A DNA stretch of 42,894 nt from Fimbriiglobus sp. (lineage in GTDB: Bacteria; Planctomycetota; Planctomycetia; Gemmatales; Gemmataceae), in assembly GCA_022841795.1 (NCBI GenBank), contig JALHQU010000034.1, positions 1-42,894 of the forward strand, written 5' to 3'. The translations under genes and the position numbers were made by a program. Positions 1-8,244 of the stretch are shown one piece after another. Under the pieces are notes generated by a model. That model did not search any database, was not told where the DNA came from, and saw only the letters and a program-made list of their open reading frames with translations. The number at the start of each line of letters is the position of its first letter. Within the stretch, counting starts at the first letter, position 1.

Positions 1-20
1 CCTACAGGTTGGTTCGTAGG

Positions 21-64
21 GGCCGCCCTCTGTGGCGGCCCGCCGACCGCCATCCGGCGGTCGG
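21..64. repeat. Two adjacent hairpins at the left edge
   Basis: Two GC-rich stems stand side by side: GGCCGCC/GGCGGCC (21-27 with 34-40) and CCGACCGCC/GGCGGTCGG (43-51 with 56-64). They lie just downstream of the stop of the minus-strand ABC permease, so they could serve as its terminator. The compound shape resembles the other intergenic palindromes in this window. The element may continue beyond the window edge. Confidence 0.6.
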
Positions 65-68
65 TGCT

Positions 69-1010
69 TCATGCGGGCGGCTCTTCCGCACGTTGCCACC
101 ACCTCCACACCAGCCCCCGCTTCGACCCGACGAGCAGCGACGCCACCAGCACCGCCGTCGCCGCCAGCACCACCGTCGGGCCGGTCGGCACCGCTTTGGC
201 CGGCTCGCTCAGCCGGTCACTGACGACCACCCCGACCACCCCCGCCACCGCGCCGATTCCGGCCGCGACCAAAGCCATCGACCCGAGCCGGTTCGTCCAT
301 TGTCGCGCTGCGACCGCCGGGGCAATGAGTAGCGCGCTCATCAGCACCACCCCGGCCGACTTCAGCCCGAGGACGACGGCCAGCACGATCAGGGTGGTGA
401 GCAGCAGGTCGAGCAGCCGGGTGGGGTGGCCGAGGCTGGCGGCGAAGTCGCGGTCGAAGCTGACCAGCTTGAACTCCTTCCAGAACAGCACCGCGACCAG
501 CACCACCCCGCCGCCGAGCAGTGCGATGGTCCACACGTCCTCCGTCCGCAGGAACGCCGCCTGGCCGAACAGGTAGCGGTCCAGCCCGTGCCCGACCGAC
601 TCCGCCGCGTGCGGCTTCACCCACCGCTCGAAGGCGTTCGTCGCCGGCCGGCCGGCCAGCTTCTTCAGATACGTCATCAGCACCAGCCCGAACCCGAAGA
701 ACACGGCCAGGGCGCCGGCCAGGGCGGTGTCGAACGGCACCCGACTCTGGCGGGTGATGCCGGTCACCAGCCCCATCGCCACCCACCCGGCCACCGCCGC
801 CCCTACGATCAGAAAGATCGGCTCGCGGGCGCCGAACAGGAACGCCAGCGCCACCCCCGGCAGGGCGGCGTGCGACACCGCGTCCCCTTGCAGGCTCTGC
901 CGCCGGACGACGGCGAACGTACCGATCGCCCCGGCCACCGCCCCGAGCGCGGCCAGCCCGAGCGACACGGTGCGGACGGTCGGGTGGTCGAATGGGGCGG
1001 GCCAGGTCAT
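69..1010 (-). CDS. Metal-type ABC transporter permease (ABC-3 family)
   Basis: This is a 313-residue polytopic membrane protein of the ABC-3 family, the permeases that pair with a cluster-9 metal-binding protein and an ATPase to import zinc, manganese or iron. The early segment 'GDAVSHAALPGVALAFL' (about residues 41-57) is the family's hallmark. Repeated hydrophobic stretches follow, including 'GLKSAGVVLMSALLIAPAVAA' split across about residues 220-240. Length is normal or slightly long for the family. The ATPase and binding protein are not in the window; they could lie downstream, beyond the left edge. The ATG is preceded by GGGGAC at a normal ribosome-binding distance, and that purine run is the end of the palindrome at 1016-1124. 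Metal specificity cannot be read from the sequence. Confidence 0.88.
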   Translation of the reverse strand: MTWPAPFDHPTVRTVSLGLAALGAVAGAIGTFAVVRRQSLQGDAVSHAALPGVALAFLFGAREPIFLIVGAAVAGWVAMGLVTGITRQSRVPFDTALAGALAVFFGFGLVLMTYLKKLAGRPATNAFERWVKPHAAESVGHGLDRYLFGQAAFLRTEDVWTIALLGGGVVLVAVLFWKEFKLVSFDRDFAASLGHPTRLLDLLLTTLIVLAVVLGLKSAGVVLMSALLIAPAVAARQWTNRLGSMALVAAGIGAVAGVVGVVVSDRLSEPAKAVPTGPTVVLAATAVLVASLLVGSKRGLVWRWWQRAEEPPA

Positions 1011-1015
1011 GGTTC

Positions 1016-1124
1016 GTCCCCGGTCTCACGACCGGGGCTGCGCTATGTCGCCCCCTTCGGGGGCTTGGGTTCTTAGCCCGCGGAGCGGGCGGTATGCCGA
1101 AGCCCCGGTCGTGAGACCGGGGAC
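1016..1124. repeat. Compound palindrome between divergent genes
   Basis: The outer arms at 1016-1039 and 1101-1124 are exact reverse complements (GTCCCCGGTCTCACGACC and six more bases). Between them are two smaller hairpins, CCCCCTTCGGGGG near 1050 and GCCCGCGGAGCGGGC near 1076. The flanking genes diverge (permease to the left, argG to the right), so a transcription-terminator role is unlikely. The left end abuts the permease start codon. Confidence 0.9.
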
Positions 1125-1180
1125 ATCTCGTGCCATCCCACTAACTTACCGATAGCGTACCCGCTTTCACCGAGGCCGCG

Positions 1181-2443
1181 ATGACCACCGTTTCCGAACT
1201 GAAAGGCCAGACCGTGGCGTTCGCCGCGTCCGGCGGGCTGGACTCGTGCACCGTCACCAAGTGGCTGACCGAGCACGGGGTGAAGGTGGTGTGCTTCACC
1301 GCCGACATCGCCCAGCCGGACGAGACGGACTTCGGCGAGATCGAGACGCGGATGCGGGCGTGCGGGGCGGCCGACTACATCGCCATCCCGCTGCACGCCA
1401 TGATCGCCGACGCCGGGGTGGAGGTGATCCAGTTCCAGGCGTGCTACGAGGGGCGGTACTGGAACACCACCGGCATCGGCCGGCACGTGATCGTCGCCGG
1501 CATGGTGCCGGAGATGAAGAAGCGGGGGATCACGGTGCTCGGGCACGGGGCGACCGGCCGCGGGAACGACCAGGTGCGGTTCCAGCTCTGCACCAACATG
1601 CTCGACCCGGCGATCAGCATCTACGCCCCGTGGCGGGACCAGGCGTTCCTGAACCGGTTCCGGGGGCGGACGGAGATGATCGACTACTGCACCCGGCACA
1701 AGCTGCCGATCAAGGCGAGCAAGGACGCCCCGTACAGCACCGACGCCAACCTGCTCGGGCTGACGCACGAGGCCGGCAAGCTCGAACACCTGACCACCTC
1801 GCCGTGGTTCGTCACCCCCGGCATGGGGGTGAAGCCGCCGGACGCTCCGGACACCCCGGAGGTGGTGACGGTGCGGTTCGAGAACGGCCGGCCGGTGGCG
1901 GTGAACGGCGCGAAGACGACGGCGTTCCAGGCCATCCAGCAGGCGAACGCCATCGGCGGGAAGCACGCCATCGGCATCTGCACGCACCTCGTCGAGAACC
2001 GCTTCGTCGGCATTAAGAGCCGCGGGGTGTACGAGGCGCCGGGGATGGAACTGCTCGGCACCGCGTACTCGTACCTGCTGCAACTGGTGCTCGACCGGCG
2101 GGCGAAGGAGCTGTTCGACCACCTGAGCCTGTTCGTGGCCAAGCAGATCTACCAGGGGTACGGGTTCGACCTGGCCACTCACATGGCCCGCGAGGCGATG
2201 CGGCCGGTACTCGACCTGATGACCGGCACGGTGGCGGTGAGGCTGTACAAGGGGAACGTGGCGTTCGAGAGCGCGGCCGACGTGCCCGCCCAGATGTACT
2301 CGGAGGCGAACGCCAGCATGGAGGCGATCGGCGCGTTCGACCACGCCGACAGCGAGGGGTTCCTGCGGGTGCTGCAGGTGAGCGCGCGGGCGCTGGCGGT
2401 GAACGGGCAGGTGACGCCGCCGGCGTGGGCGGTGGTCAAGTGA
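1181..2443 (+). CDS. argG: Argininosuccinate synthase
   Basis: ArgG joins citrulline and aspartate, using ATP, to give argininosuccinate, the penultimate step of arginine synthesis in the cytoplasm. The 420-residue product has the ATP-pyrophosphatase loop 'ASGGLDS' at about residues 17-23, the motif 'TGRGNDQVRFQ' near 125-135, and the substrate segment 'YSTDANLLGLTHEAGKLEH' near 186-204. The latter segment, and 'EVVTVRFENGRPVAVNG' further on, match the E. coli-type class of ArgG better than the shorter common bacterial class. The ATG is preceded by a GAGG run. No other arg gene is adjacent; argC and argH lie about 26 and 37 kb away. A nested hairpin lies just downstream. Confidence 0.95.
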   Translation: MTTVSELKGQTVAFAASGGLDSCTVTKWLTEHGVKVVCFTADIAQPDETDFGEIETRMRACGAADYIAIPLHAMIADAGVEVIQFQACYEGRYWNTTGIGRHVIVAGMVPEMKKRGITVLGHGATGRGNDQVRFQLCTNMLDPAISIYAPWRDQAFLNRFRGRTEMIDYCTRHKLPIKASKDAPYSTDANLLGLTHEAGKLEHLTTSPWFVTPGMGVKPPDAPDTPEVVTVRFENGRPVAVNGAKTTAFQAIQQANAIGGKHAIGICTHLVENRFVGIKSRGVYEAPGMELLGTAYSYLLQLVLDRRAKELFDHLSLFVAKQIYQGYGFDLATHMAREAMRPVLDLMTGTVAVRLYKGNVAFESAADVPAQMYSEANASMEAIGAFDHADSEGFLRVLQVSARALAVNGQVTPPAWAVVK

Positions 2444-2455
2444 CAAGGATCAATT

Positions 2456-2536
2456 AGCAAGGAACAAAATGAAGGAACCCCGGCGCCACATCAGCGGTTG
2501 GCGTCGGGGTTCCTGGTTTCTTACTTGTTCCTTGTC
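2456..2536. terminator. Nested hairpin between convergent genes
   Basis: The inner stem is GGAACCCCGGCGCCA (2474-2488) with TGGCGTCGGGGTTCC (2499-2513), and an outer pair is AGCAAGGAACAA (2456-2467) with TTGTTCCTTGTC (2525-2536), which has a mismatch near its end. It sits between the converging argG and the repeat protein at 2563, so a bidirectional terminator is the simplest reading. The flanks carry repeated AAGGA/TCCTT words, which gives them a composition unlike the rest of the window. Confidence 0.65.
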
Positions 2537-2562
2537 CCTTCTTCCTTGCTACTTGCTCGCAA

Positions 2563-3564
2563 TTACTTGCGAGCCAGCACCGCGATCGCCCCGGTCTCGC
2601 ACACGTACACCAGATACCCGGTGTGGTTGTCCTTGAACACCTCGACGCCGTACTTGCGGGCCTTGGCGAAGTCCTGCTCCCCGCCCGGCCGGGCCTTCAG
2701 CGACATGGCGTGCAGCCAGCTCAGCTTCTGGTCCTTCTTGATCTCGCCCGGCGGGGGGACAGCGGCGATCGACCCGCCCTCGCTGATGTACAGCAGGGTG
2801 CCGGTGTTCTGATCCTGGAACACCTCGATGCCGATCTTCTGCGTCTTCTCGGTGAAGTTGGCCTCGTCCGCCTTCCGCGCGCTCGCCTCCAGCCCGTACA
2901 GCGGCTTCGGCTTCTTCACGTCCTTCGTGTCCGGCGCCTTGTCCGGCACCTTGGCGGCGGTGGCCAGCTGCCCGCCCTCGGTGATGTACACCAGCCCGCC
3001 GGTGTTGTTGTCCTTGTACGCCTCGAGGCCGACCGCCTTCGCCTCCGGGCCGAACGCCGCCTGGCCCGGCTTCCGCACCCGCAGGGTGAGGCCGTACTGG
3101 AACTGCGGGTCCTTGTCGGTGGTGGCCGCCCCGGTCGGGGCGACGGCCATCCCGCCCCGCTCGCTGACGTACAGCAGGCGGTTCGGCAGGGCGTTGCGGA
3201 ACACCTCCACCCCGAACAGGGCGGTGCCGGTGGTGAACTTCTCCTCGGCTGCCCCGCGGACGCTGAACGACAGCCCGGTCACCCAGACCGCCTTCGCCCC
3301 CTTGCTCGGCATCACGTCCTCGGCCTCGACCGCCAGGTTGCCGAGCGAGTTGATGCCCAGCACGGTGCCGGCCACTGGGTCGTGGAAGAACTCCACCCCC
3401 ACCTTGGACGCCTTGTCCCAGTCGGTGTCCTTGCCCTTGCGGTACTTGATGTCCTGGGCGGCCACCCACTTGGTCTGTTTGGCCGGCGCCGGCGGCTGGG
3501 CGGCGGCAACACCGGCGACCGCGATCACGGCCGGGGCGAGCAGTGCGGCGATCCGGACTCGCAT
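2563..3564 (-). CDS. Secreted protein built of five similar repeats
   Basis: I do not recognise a named family. The 333-residue product begins with a signal peptide ending near 'GVAAAQPP', so it is probably exported. The mature part has about five units of 55-65 residues, each ending in a pattern like 'GVEVFKDNHTGYLVYVCETG'. Other copies read 'GIEVFQDQNTGTLLYISEGG' and 'GLEAYKDNNTGGLVYITEGG'. Each unit thus has G-[VIL]-E-[VA]-[FY], an Asn/His-Thr-Gly turn and a Tyr-[IV]-[ST]/C-E-x-G strand, which suggests a repeated beta structure. The ATG at 3564 is preferred over the in-frame GTG at 3576, because GTGAGG overlapping that GTG makes a ribosome-binding site for the ATG. Function is unknown. Confidence 0.82.
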   Translation of the reverse strand: MRVRIAALLAPAVIAVAGVAAAQPPAPAKQTKWVAAQDIKYRKGKDTDWDKASKVGVEFFHDPVAGTVLGINSLGNLAVEAEDVMPSKGAKAVWVTGLSFSVRGAAEEKFTTGTALFGVEVFRNALPNRLLYVSERGGMAVAPTGAATTDKDPQFQYGLTLRVRKPGQAAFGPEAKAVGLEAYKDNNTGGLVYITEGGQLATAAKVPDKAPDTKDVKKPKPLYGLEASARKADEANFTEKTQKIGIEVFQDQNTGTLLYISEGGSIAAVPPPGEIKKDQKLSWLHAMSLKARPGGEQDFAKARKYGVEVFKDNHTGYLVYVCETGAIAVLARK

Positions 3565-3928
3565 GGAAAACCTCACGTTTCAGAGCAGGCGACGGACGGA
3601 AACCGCCCGTTCTGTCGAGACGGTCCCGTTTCCACAAATTAACACGGGGTTTGCCCGCAGGCTGAGAAAATCCATCAAGTTCGGCCGTTTCAGCCGGGAA
3701 AACGCTTGACCCCGTCCGGGGGCGGGGCTATTCCCCCGCGGCGTTCACACACTCTCATTCGACCGGGGACGTGCGCCCCGGTTGAACGACCCGCCACCCC
3801 GCCGACCGTTACGGCAGGGCTGGGCGCGGCCGCGGCGGCACACGGGGGTCGGGGGACCCTCGCCGCCCGGTCGCGGGTGTGTCGGCACCGTACCGCGGTT
3901 GGTCTTCGACACGGAGGGGAAGGAGGCC
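3565..3928. other. Divergent intergenic region of 364 bases
   Basis: This is the only gap over 300 bases without a gene. It holds the 5' ends of two divergent exported-protein genes, a sigma70-like promoter (3706-3734) and a small hairpin, ACCGGGG/CCCCGGT (3762-3768 with 3776-3782), in the presumed leader of the secretin mRNA. An open frame runs upstream of the secretin start, but it encodes no plausible N-terminus. I see no known riboswitch or small RNA. Confidence 0.6.
3706..3734 (+). promoter_or_regulatory. Sigma70-like promoter of the secretin gene
   Basis: TTGACC (3706-3711), a 17-base spacer and TATTCC (3729-3734) match housekeeping promoter geometry. Transcription from here would give a leader of about 190 bases before the start at 3929, containing the hairpin at 3762-3782. 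Confidence 0.45.
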
Positions 3929-6900
3929 ATGGTGTTCCAGGCTCACAAATGGGGGTGGAAGGCGCTGGCGGCGAAACTGCTGCTCGCGCCCGTGTTGGCC
4001 GGATCGCTGGCGACACCGGCCTTCGCTCAGTCCGGCGCGAAGGGGCAACCGCCCGCCGCGACCGCGAGCGACCCGAAAGAAACACTCAAGGCCGGCCGCA
4101 AGGCACTGGCCGAAGGGCGGTACGACGACGCGCTGGCGGCGGCCAACGCCGCGCACGCCGCCAACCCGAACGGGCGGTGGGGGCTGCTCGGGGACACCCC
4201 CGACGCCCTGGTGAAGGACGCCACCACCGCCCGCGCGAAGGCCGACAAGGCGGCCGCGGCGGTGATGGTGAAGGAGGCGAAGGAGCTGTACGCCAAGGCC
4301 GGGGCGGCCAAGGCGGACGCCGACAAGATCGGCTACCTGGACGCGGCCGCGGCCAAGATCGACCGGGCCGTCACCCTGAACGGGTCGTCCGACTGGGTGG
4401 ACGACCTGAACCCGTTCGCCGACAAGCCGGAGGGCCTGAAGCGGGAGATCGACGCCGCCCGCGGCAAGTACCGCAAGGCCAACCCGGTGCAGACGGCCGA
4501 CGCCCGCGCCGCCTACCCGGCGTCGGCCGACGTGCGGCAGGCCGGCGCCGCCGCCACCAAGAGCGGGGTGCGGCAGGCCAAGTTCGAACTGGAACCGTCG
4601 GCCAAGCCGGCGGCCCCGACCGCGTCCGCCGAGAAGGCCGAAGCGGCGGTGATGATGAAAGCCGGCCGCGGGCTGATGGCCGAGGGCAAGCTGGCCGAGG
4701 CGCGGGCCAAGTTCGTGGCCGCGGCCAAGTGCGGCGGGGCGTTCACCCTGGCCGAAGACAACCCGGACAAGTGCCTGCAAGAGGTCGGCGAGAAGGGCAA
4801 GCTGAAGGTGGACGGGCTGGTGAAGGAGGCGGAGAAGTTCGCTGCCGCGAAGGAGTACGGCAAGGCCGAGGCGGCGCTCGTGTCCGCCAAGGACCTGGCC
4901 GGCTCGCTCGACCTGTGGACCCGCGGCATCGAGATCGAACTGGACGCGGTGAAGAAGGCCGGCAAGACGGTGCAGGTGTCGGCCGACATCCCGTCGCTGA
5001 CCGTCGGGGCGGACGCGCCGAAGCCGGCTGAACCGGCCAAGACCGCGCCGCTGCCGGACATCCCTGCCCTCGACCTGCCGCCCATCGGGGTGGACACGCC
5101 GAAGCCGGCGGACAAGGCCAAGCCGGTGGTGGCGGACGTGCCCAGCCTGCCGGCCCCGATCGACAGCAAGCCGATCAAGCCGGTCGAGCCGCCGAAGCCG
5201 GCGGTGGAGACGAAGGCCGATGCGGGCAAGAAACTGCTCGACCAAGCGACGACCGAGCTGAAGCGGGGCGACCTGGACATGGCCCGCAAGCTGGCCGTCG
5301 AGGTGCACAACGGCGAGTACGGGTTGAAGGACGACGCCCAGAAGCTGATGGTGGCCATCGACGCCGAGATGAAGGTGGCGAAGGCGAAGGAGGCGGCCGC
5401 GTCGCTCGACGCCGCCACCCAGGCCTACGGCACCAAGCAGTACGAGTTCGCCGACAAGCTGCTGTCGCTCATCGACGCCTCCGTGCTGTCGGCGGACAAG
5501 CAGAAGCTGCACGCCGAGCTGTCGAAGAAGGTGTCGGAAGAAGTCGCCAAGGTGAAGGCCCCGGCGGCGCCGGTGGTGGCGGCCGAGCCGACGAAGCCGG
5601 CTCAGCCGTCGCAAGGCGGACTGATCCCGTCCACCCCGAGCGGCACCCAGGCCGGTTCGGGCATCCTGGAGAACGCCAAGAACCTGTCCGAGGCCGAACT
5701 GCAGCAACTGCGGATGGAAGGTCTGCAGGTGCAGTCGCAGGCGCTCAAGGCGTTCGAGAAGGGCGAGACCGACCTGGCCGTGCAGTTGCTCACCGACTTC
5801 GCCACCAAGGTGAAGGCGTCCAAGCTGTCCACCGCCAAGCAGCAACTGCTGCTCACCCCGGTGGAGTCGAAGCTGGAGAACTTCCGCCTCATCAAGCGGC
5901 AGGTGGACCTGTACACGAAAGAGGCGAAGGACAAGCGGGACCGGATGGAGTCGCGGCTGGCCAAGACGACGGCCGAGCAGCAGAAGCAGGAGGAGATCGC
6001 CAAGCGGGTGCGGGCCATCAAGGAGCTGATGGAGAAGAAGCAGTACGCCGAGGCCGAGAAGTGGGCCTTGCAGGCCAAGCAGCTCGACCCGGAGAACGAG
6101 ACGCTGGCGCTCATCCACACCCTGGCCAAGAACAACCGGCGGGTGGAGGAGGCCAAGCGGTACAAGGACGGGCGGGAAGTGTTCGGGTACGAGGCGTTGA
6201 ACCGGGCGGAGGACTTCGGCCAACTGGTGACGGAAACGGATCCGATCGCGGTCAACCTGCACCGCCACCGCCTGAACTCCGGGCGGGTGGACGGGAGTGA
6301 GCTGTTCGCCAAGCCGAAGTCGGGCAACGAGCGGATGATCGAGATGAAGCTGGAGAAGCCGCTCACCCTGGAGTTCAAGCAGGCCAGCCTGCGGGAGGTG
6401 ATCGACAAGTTCGCCGACCTGGCCCAGATCAACGTGGTGGTGGACGAGCCGGCCATCGCGGCCGACGGGCTGGAACTGGAAAAGACGCTGGTGAACGAGA
6501 AGATCAGCCAGCCCATCTCCCTGCGGAACGTCATGCAGGTGGTGCTGGACAAGTACCGGCTGCAGTACGTGGTGGAGAACGACGTGGTGCAGATCACCAC
6601 GCAGAAGAAGGCGAAGGGGCGGATGTACACCAAGGTGTTCTCCGTCATGGACCTGGTCACGCCGATCCCGGACTTCGCCCTGCCGGAACACGCCAGCCTG
6701 GACAAGACGCTGTCCCGCATCACCAACCCGAACCAGCCGTGGATGGCGGCCAGCGGGGTGAGCAGCGCGGCCGGCGGGCTGAACAACGGCCAGCTGGTGA
6801 GCAACAACAGCCAGCCGTGGAGCCAGACGGCGAACGGCAAGGGCGGCATCCTGGACAACCAGACGCCGCCGGCCGGGGCCAACCCGCTCGCCCCGAGCGC

Positions 6901-8101
6901 GTTCCTCGCCCCGACCAAGGCGGACCACAGCCGCCAGCTGATGTCGCTGATCAAGGGCATGGTGCGGCCGCACACCTGGGACGACGGCGGCGGGGCGGGC
7001 AAGGTGGCGTACTACGACATCGGCGGGGCGCTGGTGGTGAACCAGACGGCGGACGTGATCCGCGAGGTGAACGACCTGCTCGAGTCGCTGCGGCGGCTGC
7101 AAGACCTGTCGGTGTCGGTGGAGGTCCGCATCATCTCCCTGTCGGAGTCGTTCTTCGAGCGGATCGGGGTGGACTTCCAGATGAACATCAAGACGAACGG
7201 GCGGACCAACAGCTTCGAGCCGAACCTGACCGCCCAGGCGTTCCGCCCGGTGCCGTTCGTGAACGACATCAGCAACACCGGCGTGCTCACCGGCTGGAAC
7301 CCGGCGAACGGCGGGTTCACCCCGGACCTGGACATCCCCATCCGCCCGAACACCTACGGGTTCTCGGTGCCGCCGTTCGGCGGGTACCCGGGGAACGGCC
7401 AGGGCGGGCTGAACCTGGGGCTGGCGTTCCTGAACGACATCCAGGTGTTCATGTTCCTGGAGGCGGCCGCCGGGGACCGCCGGGCGAACGTCATGCAGGC
7501 GCCGAAGCTCACCCTGTTCAACGGCCAGACGGCGACGGTGACGGTGACCGAGTTCACCTTCTTCACCACCGGCCTGTCGGTGTTCAACGTGGGCGGGCAG
7601 TTCGTGTACGTGCCGAGCAACATCCCGTTCAGCACGGGGGCGACGGTGACGGTGCAGGCGGTGGTGTCGTCCGACCGGCGGTTCGTCCGCCTGCAGGTGG
7701 CCCCCACCCTGTCCGAGATCACCAGTGCGACGGTGCCGCTGTTCCCGGTGACGGCGTTCATCACCCCGGTGTTCGAGGGCGGCAGCCAGGGCACCCCGAT
7801 CCCGTTCACCCAGTTCTTCCAGCAGCCGTCGTTCAACAACGTCACCATCTCGTCCACGGTGGTGTGCCCGGACGGCGGGACGGTGCTGCTCGGCGGGATC
7901 AAGACGATGAGCGAGGGGCGGAACGAGTTCGGCCCGCCGGTGCTGAGCAACATCCCGTACCTGAACCGGCTGTTCCGCAACACCGGCATCGGGCGGGAGA
8001 CCCGGCACGTCATGCTGATGGTCACCCCGCGGATCATCATCACCTCCGAGGAGGAGGCGGTGCAGACCGGGGCCGCGGTCGGGCTGGGGACGGGCAACTG
8101 A
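3929..8101 (+). CDS. Giant secretin (type II secretion/type IV pilus class)
   Basis: Secretins form gated outer-membrane channels for type II secretion and type IV pili. The start at 3929 gives 1390 residues, begins a good signal peptide ('LLLAPVLAGSLATPAFAQSG') and follows AGGAGG, although the spacing is only two bases. About 800 residues are Ala/Lys-rich helical and TPR-like repeats with low-complexity linkers rich in PKPA. A secretin N-domain starts near 811 ('LTLEFKQASLREVIDKFADL'), more N-domain sequence lies near 1064 ('VSVEVRIISLSESFFERIG'), and the secretin core ends with 'CPDGGTVLLGGIKTMSEG' and 'VLSNIPYLNRLFRNTG' (about 1313-1360). The N-terminal extension makes it much longer than typical GspD or PilQ. 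No other secretion genes are in the window, so the partner system is unknown. Confidence 0.9.
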   Translation: MVFQAHKWGWKALAAKLLLAPVLAGSLATPAFAQSGAKGQPPAATASDPKETLKAGRKALAEGRYDDALAAANAAHAANPNGRWGLLGDTPDALVKDATTARAKADKAAAAVMVKEAKELYAKAGAAKADADKIGYLDAAAAKIDRAVTLNGSSDWVDDLNPFADKPEGLKREIDAARGKYRKANPVQTADARAAYPASADVRQAGAAATKSGVRQAKFELEPSAKPAAPTASAEKAEAAVMMKAGRGLMAEGKLAEARAKFVAAAKCGGAFTLAEDNPDKCLQEVGEKGKLKVDGLVKEAEKFAAAKEYGKAEAALVSAKDLAGSLDLWTRGIEIELDAVKKAGKTVQVSADIPSLTVGADAPKPAEPAKTAPLPDIPALDLPPIGVDTPKPADKAKPVVADVPSLPAPIDSKPIKPVEPPKPAVETKADAGKKLLDQATTELKRGDLDMARKLAVEVHNGEYGLKDDAQKLMVAIDAEMKVAKAKEAAASLDAATQAYGTKQYEFADKLLSLIDASVLSADKQKLHAELSKKVSEEVAKVKAPAAPVVAAEPTKPAQPSQGGLIPSTPSGTQAGSGILENAKNLSEAELQQLRMEGLQVQSQALKAFEKGETDLAVQLLTDFATKVKASKLSTAKQQLLLTPVESKLENFRLIKRQVDLYTKEAKDKRDRMESRLAKTTAEQQKQEEIAKRVRAIKELMEKKQYAEAEKWALQAKQLDPENETLALIHTLAKNNRRVEEAKRYKDGREVFGYEALNRAEDFGQLVTETDPIAVNLHRHRLNSGRVDGSELFAKPKSGNERMIEMKLEKPLTLEFKQASLREVIDKFADLAQINVVVDEPAIAADGLELEKTLVNEKISQPISLRNVMQVVLDKYRLQYVVENDVVQITTQKKAKGRMYTKVFSVMDLVTPIPDFALPEHASLDKTLSRITNPNQPWMAASGVSSAAGGLNNGQLVSNNSQPWSQTANGKGGILDNQTPPAGANPLAPSAFLAPTKADHSRQLMSLIKGMVRPHTWDDGGGAGKVAYYDIGGALVVNQTADVIREVNDLLESLRRLQDLSVSVEVRIISLSESFFERIGVDFQMNIKTNGRTNSFEPNLTAQAFRPVPFVNDISNTGVLTGWNPANGGFTPDLDIPIRPNTYGFSVPPFGGYPGNGQGGLNLGLAFLNDIQVFMFLEAAAGDRRANVMQAPKLTLFNGQTATVTVTEFTFFTTGLSVFNVGGQFVYVPSNIPFSTGATVTVQAVVSSDRRFVRLQVAPTLSEITSATVPLFPVTAFITPVFEGGSQGTPIPFTQFFQQPSFNNVTISSTVVCPDGGTVLLGGIKTMSEGRNEFGPPVLSNIPYLNRLFRNTGIGRETRHVMLMVTPRIIITSEEEAVQTGAAVGLGTGN

Positions 8102-8122
8102 CGACCGGAGCGTGATGACCAC

Positions 8123-8153
8123 AGCCGCCCGCGGGGGACCCCCGCGGGCGGCT
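8123..8153 (+). terminator. Strong GC hairpin after the secretin gene
   Basis: AGCCGCCCGCGGGGG (8123-8137) pairs with CCCCCGCGGGCGGCT (8139-8153), with one central base. A short GGCGTTT follows, so only a weak T run is present. It lies 21 bases after the secretin stop and may end or attenuate transcription before the TPR gene. Confidence 0.6.
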
Positions 8154-8244
8154 GGCGTTTGCGGCTACAGTTGCCCTTGACCGCCCCCCGCCTGGTCTGT
8201 CACAACTCCGGGTCGGACGACCGCGCCCCGCTCAGGATCACCTC

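Noticed and set aside
3782-3928. Longer N-terminus for the secretin from 3782
   Set aside because: It adds 49 Pro/Arg-rich residues before a perfect signal peptide, which would block export.
3809-8122. Open frame of about 1437 codons antisense to the secretin gene
   Set aside because: It mirrors the secretin gene, is rich in Arg/His/Gln/Leu typical of antisense frames in high-GC DNA, and has no domain.
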